From positions 12,002 to 19,427 of the forward strand of contig PMAM01000060.1 of NCBI GenBank assembly GCA_003152595.1: a stretch of 7,426 nt of DNA. Reading direction: 5' to 3'. Shown here piece after piece: positions 1 to 6,322 of this stretch; the first letter of the stretch is position 1; each line of letters begins with the position of its first letter. The stretch comes from Acidobacterium sp. Its GTDB lineage: Bacteria > Acidobacteriota > Terriglobia > Terriglobales > Acidobacteriaceae. A program made the position numbers and the translations under genes. Under the pieces are notes generated by a model, which had not been told where the DNA came from, ran no database searches, and was given only the letters and a program-made list of their open reading frames with translations.

Positions 1-504
1 CCGCCGTCGGAACACGATCCGGTCAATCCTGCGGCTCCGCCGCTGACGATCACAGTTCACCCGGAACTCGCCACACTTCCTGTGTTTGTGCGGGGTGGGA
101 CGATCCTGCCGATGGAGCCTCTGGTGCAGAGCACGAATGAGACTCCGCAGGGTCCGCTGGAGCTGCGCGTCTATCCAGGAGATTCGGGCGAGGGACGCGC
201 GTGCGGAGGCAGTCTCTATTTAGACGACGGCAAGACGATGGCGTATCGCCGCGGCAGTTTTCTCAGGATGAGTTTCGTATGTTCAGAATCCGGGAGCGGG
301 CTCCACATCCACATCGGCGCGCACGAAGGCTCCTATCCGGCGTGGTGGAAGCAGATGCGGGTGGAAGTCTACGGGTCGAGCGCGCAGTCGGCGACGGTTT
401 CCGGCCGGGAAGGCCGCAGATCCGTCGCAGTGGCACGGGACGGACAGGCTGTCGCTTTCGACGTTGACGATGATGGAAGGGGAATCGATGTGGATCTGCA
501 GTAG
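1..504 (+). CDS. GH31 family alpha-glycosidase, C-terminal fragment (5' end outside window)
   Basis: Only the last 167 residues are present, and the frame is open from base 1 to a TAG stop at 502-504. The fragment has the signature of the beta-sandwich region that follows the GH31 catalytic barrel: PVFVRGGTILPM (fragment residues 27-38), then LELRVYPG (53-60), and SLYLDDGK (71-78) leading to a Tyr-Arg-Arg-Gly turn. GH31 enzymes are retaining alpha-glucosidases, alpha-xylosidases and relatives. The catalytic aspartates lie upstream, outside the window, so neither substrate nor export signal can be judged. The proline-rich stretch just before PVFVRGG (residues 7-14) looks like a loop insertion. 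The gene converges on the LacI regulator with a 7-base gap and no obvious terminator hairpin. Its neighbours suggest a role in plant polysaccharide breakdown, for example on xyloglucan side chains, but that is inference. The GH31 call is fairly secure; a finer name is not. Confidence 0.82.
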   Translation, partial: PPSEHDPVNPAAPPLTITVHPELATLPVFVRGGTILPMEPLVQSTNETPQGPLELRVYPGDSGEGRACGGSLYLDDGKTMAYRRGSFLRMSFVCSESGSGLHIHIGAHEGSYPAWWKQMRVEVYGSSAQSATVSGREGRRSVAVARDGQAVAFDVDDDGRGIDVDLQ

Positions 505-511
505 GTTCGCG

Positions 512-1651
512 CTATTCAGTCGAGGCGGCGGCCTTTTCTTTGTTGCCGCGCAGGTGTGCCATGGTGCCGCGCGGAAATCCCGTGGACTCCCGCACAACGA
601 GGCGGGTGTCGATTTTGTATTCCCGTTTGGGTGAGCCCTCCAGATGGCCGCGGAGAGCTGAGACGGCGGCCGAGGCAATATCGGTACGGGACATCTGAAT
701 CGAGGTCAGCGGCGGAATCATCATGGCAGCCATGTGAATATCGTCGAACCCGATGATGGAGACATCGTCGGGGACACGCAGTCCGGAGCGCGACAACTGG
801 TGCAGGACGCCGATGGCGAGCATATCGTTGGAGCACATGATCGCCGTCGGCAGATCTTTGGTTGCCATCAGTTTCTGGGCTGATGCCATGCCGCCTTCCA
901 TGGTGTGGTCGCCTTCGATCATCAGCGTTTCGTCCACGGGGATGCCGCATTCGCCGAGAGCCTTTTTGAAGGCGGCGAGGCGAGACTGCGCCGAGTGCAG
1001 GCGCTGAGGGCCACTGACGAAGGCGATGCGTCTGTGTCCGAGGGCGGCCAGATGCTGCACGCCCTGACGGATGCCGTTGTGATAATCCACCTTGAGGACG
1101 CTCATGCCGGGACGGTTGGGCGCGAGGTCGACAAAGACGAGCGGCACATTGCGGTCGGCCAGCTGATCGAGGAGCGGCTGCTCGATGCCGAAGGTCATGA
1201 CGGCGACGCCCTCGGCGTTGCGTTCGACCATGCGGCGGATGCAGCGCTGCATGCGATCCGCCTCGTAGTTCGTGGACCCAATGAGAATCTCGTAGCCGTT
1301 TTCGACGGCAACGTCTTCGAAACCCTGGATCAGCTCGGGGAAAAATGGGTTGGTAATTTCGGAAACGATGAGCCCGAGCATGCGGCTGCGTCCGGAAACC
1401 AGGGCGCGCGCCTGGGTGTTGGGGAAGTAATTCAGTTCGCGGATGGCTTCCCACACGCGCTTTGTCAGCTTGGGATTGACGGTGGGGATGTGGTTGATGG
1501 TTCGTGATACGGTGGCAATCGACACATGTGCCAGCCTGGCGACCGCGTGGATGTCCATGCGATCGGGCTTCGAAGCCGAGCGCCGTCTTGTTCGTCTCGC
1601 TGGGCCAGCCATGGATGTGCCTAAGAATGCGTTTACAGCATACTCTAACAT
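512..1651 (-). CDS. LacI-family transcriptional regulator, probable arabinose/arabinan-locus repressor
   Basis: This 379-residue protein has the full LacI/GalR layout. The helix-turn-helix is at about residues 33-58 (DIHAVARLAHVSIATVSRTIN). The hinge helix follows at about 78-90 (NTQARALVSGRSR). The periplasmic-binding-protein-like effector domain then shows SEITNPFF (97-104), CSNDMLAIG (273-281), GFDDI (301-305) and PLTSI (314-318). It should bind a palindromic operator as a dimer and release or change binding when a sugar ligand docks. The ligand cannot be read from the sequence, but divergent pairing with araB makes L-arabinose or an arabino-oligosaccharide likely. The start at 1651 is favoured because AGGA lies 5 bases upstream. 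Met14 (1612) and Met32 (1558) are in-frame alternatives with poorer ribosome sites. With the 1651 start, the protein carries an unusual 31-residue Arg-rich extension (RRTRRRSASK) before the HTH. It ends 7 bases from the convergent GH31 gene. Confidence 0.93.
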   Translation of the reverse strand: MLEYAVNAFLGTSMAGPARRTRRRSASKPDRMDIHAVARLAHVSIATVSRTINHIPTVNPKLTKRVWEAIRELNYFPNTQARALVSGRSRMLGLIVSEITNPFFPELIQGFEDVAVENGYEILIGSTNYEADRMQRCIRRMVERNAEGVAVMTFGIEQPLLDQLADRNVPLVFVDLAPNRPGMSVLKVDYHNGIRQGVQHLAALGHRRIAFVSGPQRLHSAQSRLAAFKKALGECGIPVDETLMIEGDHTMEGGMASAQKLMATKDLPTAIMCSNDMLAIGVLHQLSRSGLRVPDDVSIIGFDDIHMAAMMIPPLTSIQMSRTDIASAAVSALRGHLEGSPKREYKIDTRLVVRESTGFPRGTMAHLRGNKEKAAASTE

Positions 1652-1755
1652 TGATATCCTGGCATGAAATTAGGGTCGCATTTTTGCATTGGGAAAATGT
1701 TTACTCCCGGAACCGAACTAATTCTTCCTCTCGCCTCTCCTGATCGGATAACTCC
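1652..1755. promoter_or_regulatory. Divergent regulatory region between the LacI-family gene and araB, with operator-like dyads
   Basis: This 104-base stretch is AT-richer than its surroundings and separates two divergent starts. It must hold the araB promoter and probably the regulator's own promoter. Two overlapping dyads are visible. CATTTT at 1679-1684 is matched exactly by AAAATG at 1694-1699, with 9 bases between. GGGAAAATGTTTACTC at 1691-1706 is an imperfect palindrome with AAA and TTT arms around a TG centre, the general form of LacI/GalR operators. A second GTTTAC copy lies at 1631-1636, just inside the regulator's reading frame. These positions would suit repression of both genes. 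I could not assign convincing -35 and -10 boxes. A weak ribosome site for araB, GGA at 1746-1748, lies 7 bases before its ATG. Confidence 0.5.
1657..1660 (-). promoter_or_regulatory. Ribosome binding site deciding the LacI-family start
   Basis: Read on the - strand, AGGA sits 5 bases before the ATG at 1651. This is the best Shine-Dalgarno match among the three in-frame ATG candidates. The codons at 1612 and 1558 have little or no purine-rich match at the right distance. The match is only four bases, so the start remains tentative. Confidence 0.45.
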
Positions 1756-3342
1756 ATGACTATCGTCGCAGGCGTCGACTTTGGCACTCTCTCAGTGCGC
1801 GTGTCCATTCTCTCGAGCGACCAGGGCCGTCTTGGCACGGCAGTTGCCGAATACCCTCTCCATCGCAAGCGCGAAGATCCGGATTTTGCCACGCAGGCGC
1901 ACGCGGACCACATGCGCGCCCTGGCTGAAGCCACACGCGCCGCGGTCAAGTCTGCCGGGATTCGTGGGGATCAGGTCGCCGCGATCGCCCTCGATACCAC
2001 AGGCTCCAGCGTCGTTCCTGTTGACGACCGCATGCAGCCGCTGAACGAGTACTACCTGTGGTGCGATCATCGCGCCAAATCCGAAGCGCAGGAAATCACG
2101 GCGCTCGCGCATCAGGAAAACCTCGAGGCGATCGAGTGGTGCGGCGGCGTCTATTCGCACGAGTGGGGATTCGCCAAGCTGCTGCACTGGCTGCGCCATA
2201 ATCCGGAGAAGCGGGGCCAGCTCGCCTCCGCCTTTGAGCACTGCGACATGGTGGCGGCGACTCTGAGCGGCATCACCAACCCGCGACAGGCGAAACGCAG
2301 CGTCTGCGCGATGGGCCACAAGTGGATGTGGAATCCGAAATGGGGGGGCCTGCCGCCGCAGTCGTTCCTCTCGAAGGTCGACCCGCTGCTCGATGGGATT
2401 CGCGAGAAGCTTGCCGGGGACTATCAGACGTCGGACCATCTGGCGGGACACCTGACCGCCGAGTGGGCGGAGAAGCTCGGCCTGCGCGGCGGCATTCCCA
2501 TTCCCGTGGGCGCGTTTGACGCGCACTGGGACGCGCTGGGCGCGGGTTGCCGCGAGGGCGACGTGGTCAACGTGGTCGGCACTTCGACCTGCATCATCGC
2601 GATGGCGAAGAAGACGGAGCTGATTCCGGGGGTGTGTGGCGTGGTGCCTGGCAGCGTGCACCCGCAGTACACGGGGATTGAGGCAGGGCTCTCCGCTACA
2701 GGCGATATTTTCGAAGCCATCGCGCGCCGTGCGGGGGTCAAAGTCTCGGAACTTTCGCGGGGTTTGGAGAATTACCGCGCCGGACAAACGGGTCTGCTGC
2801 GGCTCTCGTGGGACAATGGCGACCGCACCGTGCTCGTCAACTCCGAGCTGGGCGGTGTGACGCTTGGGTGGAATCTGGTACACACCGCGCAGGACGAACT
2901 GTTTGCGGCCATCGAAGGAACGGCGTTCCACACACGCATCATCCTCGAACGCATGGCCGAACACGGCACCCGCGTCGATCGCGTCATCAACGCCGGCGGC
3001 ATCCCTCAGAACAACTCGGTCCTCAATCAGGTGTACGCGGACGTGTTGGGGAAGCCAGTACTGGTTCCGTCGGAGATTCCGACCAGCCTGGGCTCGGGCA
3101 TCTTCGCGATGGTGGCGGCGGGAGCGTTCCCCGGTATCGAGGCGGCACAGGAAAAGCTTTGCCCTAAATTCACCGAGTTTCGGCCGGGGGCTCAGGCTTC
3201 GGCGGTTTGCGAACGGCTTTATCCGCTCTATCGCAAAGCCTATTTTGCGCTCGGGACGCGCTCTGCGGATCCGGCAGCTCTGGGCGATATTCTGCCGGAA
3301 ATACGAAAAATCGCGGCCGAGGTAAACAGCGCGGGACGGTAG
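1756..3342 (+). CDS. araB: Ribulokinase (FGGY carbohydrate kinase family)
   Basis: The 528-residue product phosphorylates L-ribulose to L-ribulose 5-phosphate with ATP, the second step of bacterial L-arabinose catabolism, in the cytoplasm. The FGGY fold is complete. N-terminal motifs are GVDFGTLSVRV (6-16), LDTTGSSVVPVD (79-90), LWCDHRA (101-107), GGVYSHEWGFAKLLH (130-144) and GHKWMWNPKWGGLPP (187-201). GAFDAHWDALGAG (252-264) holds the presumed catalytic base Asp255. The C-terminal domain has VVGTSTC (273-279), IEAGLSATGDIF (308-319) and INAGGIPQNNS (411-421) around the nucleotide. The order and wording of these motifs match AraB rather than xylulokinase or glycerol kinase, and the length is close to the usual 530-570 residues. 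The start is the only sensible ATG after the intergenic region. It is divergent from the LacI-family gene and converges on the GH127-like gene with a 19-base gap. No araA or araD lies in the window. A 7-G run falls in the WGGLPP codons. Confidence 0.92.
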   Translation: MTIVAGVDFGTLSVRVSILSSDQGRLGTAVAEYPLHRKREDPDFATQAHADHMRALAEATRAAVKSAGIRGDQVAAIALDTTGSSVVPVDDRMQPLNEYYLWCDHRAKSEAQEITALAHQENLEAIEWCGGVYSHEWGFAKLLHWLRHNPEKRGQLASAFEHCDMVAATLSGITNPRQAKRSVCAMGHKWMWNPKWGGLPPQSFLSKVDPLLDGIREKLAGDYQTSDHLAGHLTAEWAEKLGLRGGIPIPVGAFDAHWDALGAGCREGDVVNVVGTSTCIIAMAKKTELIPGVCGVVPGSVHPQYTGIEAGLSATGDIFEAIARRAGVKVSELSRGLENYRAGQTGLLRLSWDNGDRTVLVNSELGGVTLGWNLVHTAQDELFAAIEGTAFHTRIILERMAEHGTRVDRVINAGGIPQNNSVLNQVYADVLGKPVLVPSEIPTSLGSGIFAMVAAGAFPGIEAAQEKLCPKFTEFRPGAQASAVCERLYPLYRKAYFALGTRSADPAALGDILPEIRKIAAEVNSAGR

Positions 3343-3361
3343 ATGCGCAGAGCGACGCGGG

Positions 3362-5203
3362 CTAACTGCTGACGTCGTGATAGAGACGGTACTTTTCGCC
3401 GGCAATCGCAGGGAACGGTTTCAATGTAACCGTGTCTGTTGCAGATTTTACCTGCCACTGGTTAGAACCCAGGCTCCGCTGCCGTGCGCTCATCAGCTGC
3501 GCGCGCGTGAAGCGCCCATCCAGGCGATCGACCGCAAAGAGCGCCAGCGGGCCGGCCATGAGCGCCTGCGTGGCGGGATGCTGCGGATCGATGGCCTCCA
3601 GACGCAGCGGCATCTCGATCTGATACTCGATTCGGTCACCGCTCCGCCACTCGCGGCGGATTTCTGCAAAGGTCCCCGGCCGCAACTCCGCGTCGACTGG
3701 CCTTCCATTCACAGTGACGCGGGTTCCCGCGCCGGCCCACTGTGGCACGCGGAGATGCACTCCAAATGTCTCCGGCCTCTCGCAATGGACGCGCAGCGTG
3801 GCTTCCGGCACATAAGGATACTGCGTGACCTGCTCCAGTGCGATGCGGTTGCTGCCGCGGGACCACTCCACGCGCGACGGCACAAAGAGATTGACGTAGA
3901 CGCCCTGCGGGGAATGGAAATACGAGCTGATGCCGTAGTCGGCGGTGACCTGGGGAAACGTACCGGAGCAGCAGGGCCAGGCCTGGTCGTAATACACCTT
4001 GTGAGCGGTGTTGTTGTAGTCCGAGTAGTAGAAGGTCTTTCCCCCGGGCTGCATGGGCAGCGCGCCCAGAATTGTGTTGTACAGCACGCGTTCCATGGTG
4101 TCGCCGTAGCGGCTGTCGCCGGTGATGCGCATGAGATAGCGCACGATTTTGAAGTGGCCGTAGGCACCGCACGGGGTCTCGAAGCTCGCGTGCGTCTCGG
4201 CGAGACTCTTACCCATGTCACCGCTGCCCGGCTTGCGGAAGGTTTCGTTCGGACCCCATCCGCCGGTTGCGAAGGACTGCGTGTCCACGACGAACCCGAA
4301 ACCGTTGCGCGCGGCGCGCAGATGTTTTTCGCTGCCCAGCACCAGATACGCCTGCGATGCCGAGCTGAGTGCGTTGACGTGGCTGTACGCATGCTGCCCG
4401 GGGAGCACATTCTGCCCAGCGGCCAGCGGGTTGAAATACGTGTCGTCCTGAAGAAAGCGATTCGCCAGCGTCAGGTATCGTGTGTCGCCGCTGATCTCAT
4501 ACGCGATGAAAAAATTCTCCGGGAGCGTGTAGGGCTCATCCCAGGTAAACGCGATATTCGGGTGCGGACGCGCGGCCATTTCCTCGCGGTTGAGTGCCTT
4601 CGGCGGCAGCCAGGGAAGCACGGCGTCAGTCGCAGCGGCGAGCACCGCGAGCGCGCTCGGGGCTTTCGCATAGCGGTGCGCGTCGATGAGCCCGCACGCC
4701 GTTTTGTCCGACGTGTAACACGGCAGCGGATAGCCGTCGTAAAACTTCGAGGTGATGGTCGGCGCATATCCGCGGACCATGCGGAATATCTTCTGTCGAG
4801 TCGCGTCGTCTCCAGTCGCTGCGTAGGCGCGGGCGAGTCCGGACATATATTGTCCGAAGGTGTGACCCGGAATGTAGCCCGTCATGTTGTGGGGCGGATC
4901 GAAATCTTTCGACCAGCTGTACCAGCCGCCCATCGGTTCGCCGGGTGCGGGGAGTCCGGCTTTCTGGCGGAACGGCTGCAGGAGGGAATCTTCATTCAGC
5001 GCCAGATAGAAGGCGTGGTTCGCGCGGAACTGCTCCAGCATAGGGCCTTCGAGCAGATGCACGTCGCCGTAGTCGAACTGATCGAGACGCGTGCTCCCCA
5101 CCGGGGTGGGCAGCGTTGCGCCATGCGATCGCCCGCGAACCGCAACTGCGCCGGCAGCGGCCAAAGAGTTGCCGAGAAATCTGCGCCGAGTAATACGATG
5201 CAT
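3362..5203 (-). CDS. Tat-exported DUF1680/GH127-like beta-L-arabinofuranosidase
   Basis: The 613-residue protein opens with a twin-arginine signal: RRRFLG at 6-11, then a hydrophobic Ala-rich segment ending near residue 22. It should therefore be exported folded. The body is the all-alpha barrel of DUF1680 (MGGWYSWSKDFDPPHN 91-106, Gly-His-Tyr-rich repeats, GGWGPNE 314-320) followed by beta-sandwich domains (YVNLFVPSRVEW 436-447, VHLRVPQWAG 482-491). The characterised family member HypBA1 is a zinc enzyme that removes beta-L-arabinofuranose, using a Glu and a Cys, with ligands from a Glu-x-Cys and a Cys-Cys pair. Here the likely equivalents are Glu342 with Cys345 (FETPCGAYGH) and Cys411-Cys412 (WPCCSG). 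The Glu-to-Cys spacing is one residue longer than in HypBA1 as I recall it. The start is set by a strong ribosome site at 5211-5217. It is the last gene of the GH51-GH43-GH127 cluster. Related families such as GH146 are possible, so exact substrate linkage is inferred. Confidence 0.85.
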   Translation of the reverse strand: MHRITRRRFLGNSLAAAGAVAVRGRSHGATLPTPVGSTRLDQFDYGDVHLLEGPMLEQFRANHAFYLALNEDSLLQPFRQKAGLPAPGEPMGGWYSWSKDFDPPHNMTGYIPGHTFGQYMSGLARAYAATGDDATRQKIFRMVRGYAPTITSKFYDGYPLPCYTSDKTACGLIDAHRYAKAPSALAVLAAATDAVLPWLPPKALNREEMAARPHPNIAFTWDEPYTLPENFFIAYEISGDTRYLTLANRFLQDDTYFNPLAAGQNVLPGQHAYSHVNALSSASQAYLVLGSEKHLRAARNGFGFVVDTQSFATGGWGPNETFRKPGSGDMGKSLAETHASFETPCGAYGHFKIVRYLMRITGDSRYGDTMERVLYNTILGALPMQPGGKTFYYSDYNNTAHKVYYDQAWPCCSGTFPQVTADYGISSYFHSPQGVYVNLFVPSRVEWSRGSNRIALEQVTQYPYVPEATLRVHCERPETFGVHLRVPQWAGAGTRVTVNGRPVDAELRPGTFAEIRREWRSGDRIEYQIEMPLRLEAIDPQHPATQALMAGPLALFAVDRLDGRFTRAQLMSARQRSLGSNQWQVKSATDTVTLKPFPAIAGEKYRLYHDVSS

Positions 5204-5210
5204 GATGAGC

Positions 5211-5217
5211 CCTCCTT
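5211..5217 (-). promoter_or_regulatory. Strong ribosome binding site for the GH127-like gene
   Basis: On the - strand this reads AAGGAGG, a near-perfect Shine-Dalgarno sequence, 7 bases before the ATG at 5203. It fixes the start at the Met that begins the Tat signal. It is the best ribosome site in the window and sits in the 33-base gap after the GH43 stop, so this gene may be translated efficiently even though it comes last in the cluster. Confidence 0.8.
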
Positions 5218-5236
5218 CTCGTATGACTTTCTCTGT

Positions 5237-6277
5237 CTACTGCTGGAGAGCAGCGTGCGGCCATCCGCCGCTCCAGACAAGCGTTGAGATCTGCAAAGCC
5301 GGCTTGCCGGTGTGCGCGTCGTAGGCATGAAACACGAGCAGGTCCGGCGGCTGCGCACTCAGCAGCACCGACTCGCCGCCCGGTCCCAGCCACCGTGCAT
5401 TACCGGTCAGTAACTGCATGCCGCCGCCCTGCATCATCGGCACACCCCGATCGTCAACGTAGGGCCCGGTGATCTTTCTCGAGCGTCCGACCATCGTGCG
5501 GTATGTGCTCTTGAGCCCGCGGCAACACAAATCCCACGAGACGAACAGATAGTAGTAATCGCCGCGACGCACGATGAACGGCGCCTCGATGGCTTCCCAG
5601 TTGGCCGGAAGTCCGGGCGGAGCGGGTGCCGCATCATCCGGCCGCGCCCGGGTCGCCAGCGCGCAGGTCTTCATGTCTTTCCGCGACGCAAGCCCCGTCC
5701 GGTCATCGAGCCGCCGCATTTTGATTCCGCTCCAGAAACTGCCGAACGCCAGCCAGGCGTGATGTTTCGCGTCCATCACGAAGTTGGGATCGATGGCGTT
5801 GAAGTCGTCGGTGACGGTGGAGCGCAGCACCAGCCCGCGATCCACCCATTTGTAATCAGCACTGTTACGATCCAGAGTTCGGTTCGTTGCCAGCGCGATT
5901 CCCGACGTGTTTTTCCCGAAGAGCGAATACGCGTAGTAGAGCCGGTACTCGCCGTTCTCGAATGAAATGTCCGGCGCCCACAGGTCCCGCGTGCCAGGGC
6001 TCTCCTTTTGAATCCAATCCGGAATCGTTTCGAAGACGTGGCCGCACAAGTGCCAGGCATGCAGGTCGGTCGAGCACCGAATCTGGAACTGCCCGCCGTC
6101 GCGAGCGCGGCCCGTTGCGAAGACGTACCACGTATCACCCGCCTTGATGGCGGACGGGTCGTGCGTGCCCCAGTAGTCCCCCGTCAGATCCAGCGCCCGC
6201 GGCTGCTGAGAATAGAGCGACTGCGCAAACGCAGCCACGCCAAGCAGCACCACCGCCCATCGCATTGCGGATCGCAT
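5237..6277 (-). CDS. GH43 family secreted endo-1,5-alpha-L-arabinanase-like enzyme
   Basis: The 346-residue protein has a Sec signal peptide (hydrophobic 7-18, cleavage probably near 19-25, no lipobox Cys) and a single five-bladed beta-propeller. GH43 inverting enzymes use an Asp base, an Asp pKa modulator and a Glu acid. These fit Asp40 in THDPSAI, Asp163 in AIDPNF and Glu231 in IEAPFI. Other arabinanase-like marks are DLWAPDI (98-104), LFVSWDLCCRGLKSTY (244-259), GRSRKITGPYVD (264-275) and VFHAYD (315-320), whose His is the usual metal-associated residue at the propeller centre. The probable role is cutting alpha-1,5-arabinan outside the cytoplasm. A Pro/Ala-rich loop (residues 212-225) precedes the catalytic Glu. 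The start at 6277 is favoured by GAGG about 5 bases upstream; the in-frame Met5 has no such site. It lies between the GH51 and GH127-like genes, probably co-transcribed. An exo-acting arabinofuranosidase is the main alternative. Confidence 0.88.
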   Translation of the reverse strand: MRSAMRWAVVLLGVAAFAQSLYSQQPRALDLTGDYWGTHDPSAIKAGDTWYVFATGRARDGGQFQIRCSTDLHAWHLCGHVFETIPDWIQKESPGTRDLWAPDISFENGEYRLYYAYSLFGKNTSGIALATNRTLDRNSADYKWVDRGLVLRSTVTDDFNAIDPNFVMDAKHHAWLAFGSFWSGIKMRRLDDRTGLASRKDMKTCALATRARPDDAAPAPPGLPANWEAIEAPFIVRRGDYYYLFVSWDLCCRGLKSTYRTMVGRSRKITGPYVDDRGVPMMQGGGMQLLTGNARWLGPGGESVLLSAQPPDLLVFHAYDAHTGKPALQISTLVWSGGWPHAALQQ

Positions 6278-6294
6278 TGCACCTCATCGGGACC

Positions 6295-6314
6295 GGGTTT
6301 CGGGCCCGAGACCC
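6295..6314. repeat. Near-perfect 20-base palindrome between the GH51 and GH43 genes
   Basis: GGGTTTCGGG at 6295-6304 is followed directly by CCCGAGACCC at 6305-6314. The arms pair at 9 of 10 positions, and the exception is a T opposite G. In the operon transcript (- strand) this would fold into a GC-rich hairpin of about 8 pairs with a 4-base loop, ending about 10 bases before the GH43 ribosome site. No U-run follows in the - direction, so it does not look like a simple terminator of the operon. A transcript-processing or stability element, or a protein site, is possible. Confidence 0.6.
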
Positions 6315-6322
6315 CACTTTCT

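Noticed and set aside
905..1507. A 200-codon + strand frame inside the LacI-family gene
   Set aside because: It lies antisense to the well-supported regulator and shows no domain of its own.
1651..1679. A sigma-70 promoter for araB beginning with TTGATA at 1651-1656
   Set aside because: At 16-18 bases downstream there is no credible -10 element, so I did not annotate it.
1792..3405. A 537-codon open frame on the - strand opposite araB
   Set aside because: Its product is an Arg-rich, low-complexity translation with no motifs, and the opposite strand encodes a complete ribulokinase. It is a shadow frame.
3377..5287. A 636-codon open frame on the + strand, covering the whole GH127-like gene
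   Set aside because: It is fully antisense to a gene with clear family motifs, a Tat signal and a strong ribosome site. Its translation is Arg/Ala/Val-rich with no recognisable domain. Long antisense frames are expected in GC-rich coding DNA.
5520..5530. Tandem cysteines (Cys251-Cys252) in the GH43 enzyme as a possible unusual metal or disulfide site
   Set aside because: The surrounding SWDLCCRG wording is, as I recall it, common in GH43 arabinanase-like proteins, so it is a family trait rather than a novelty.
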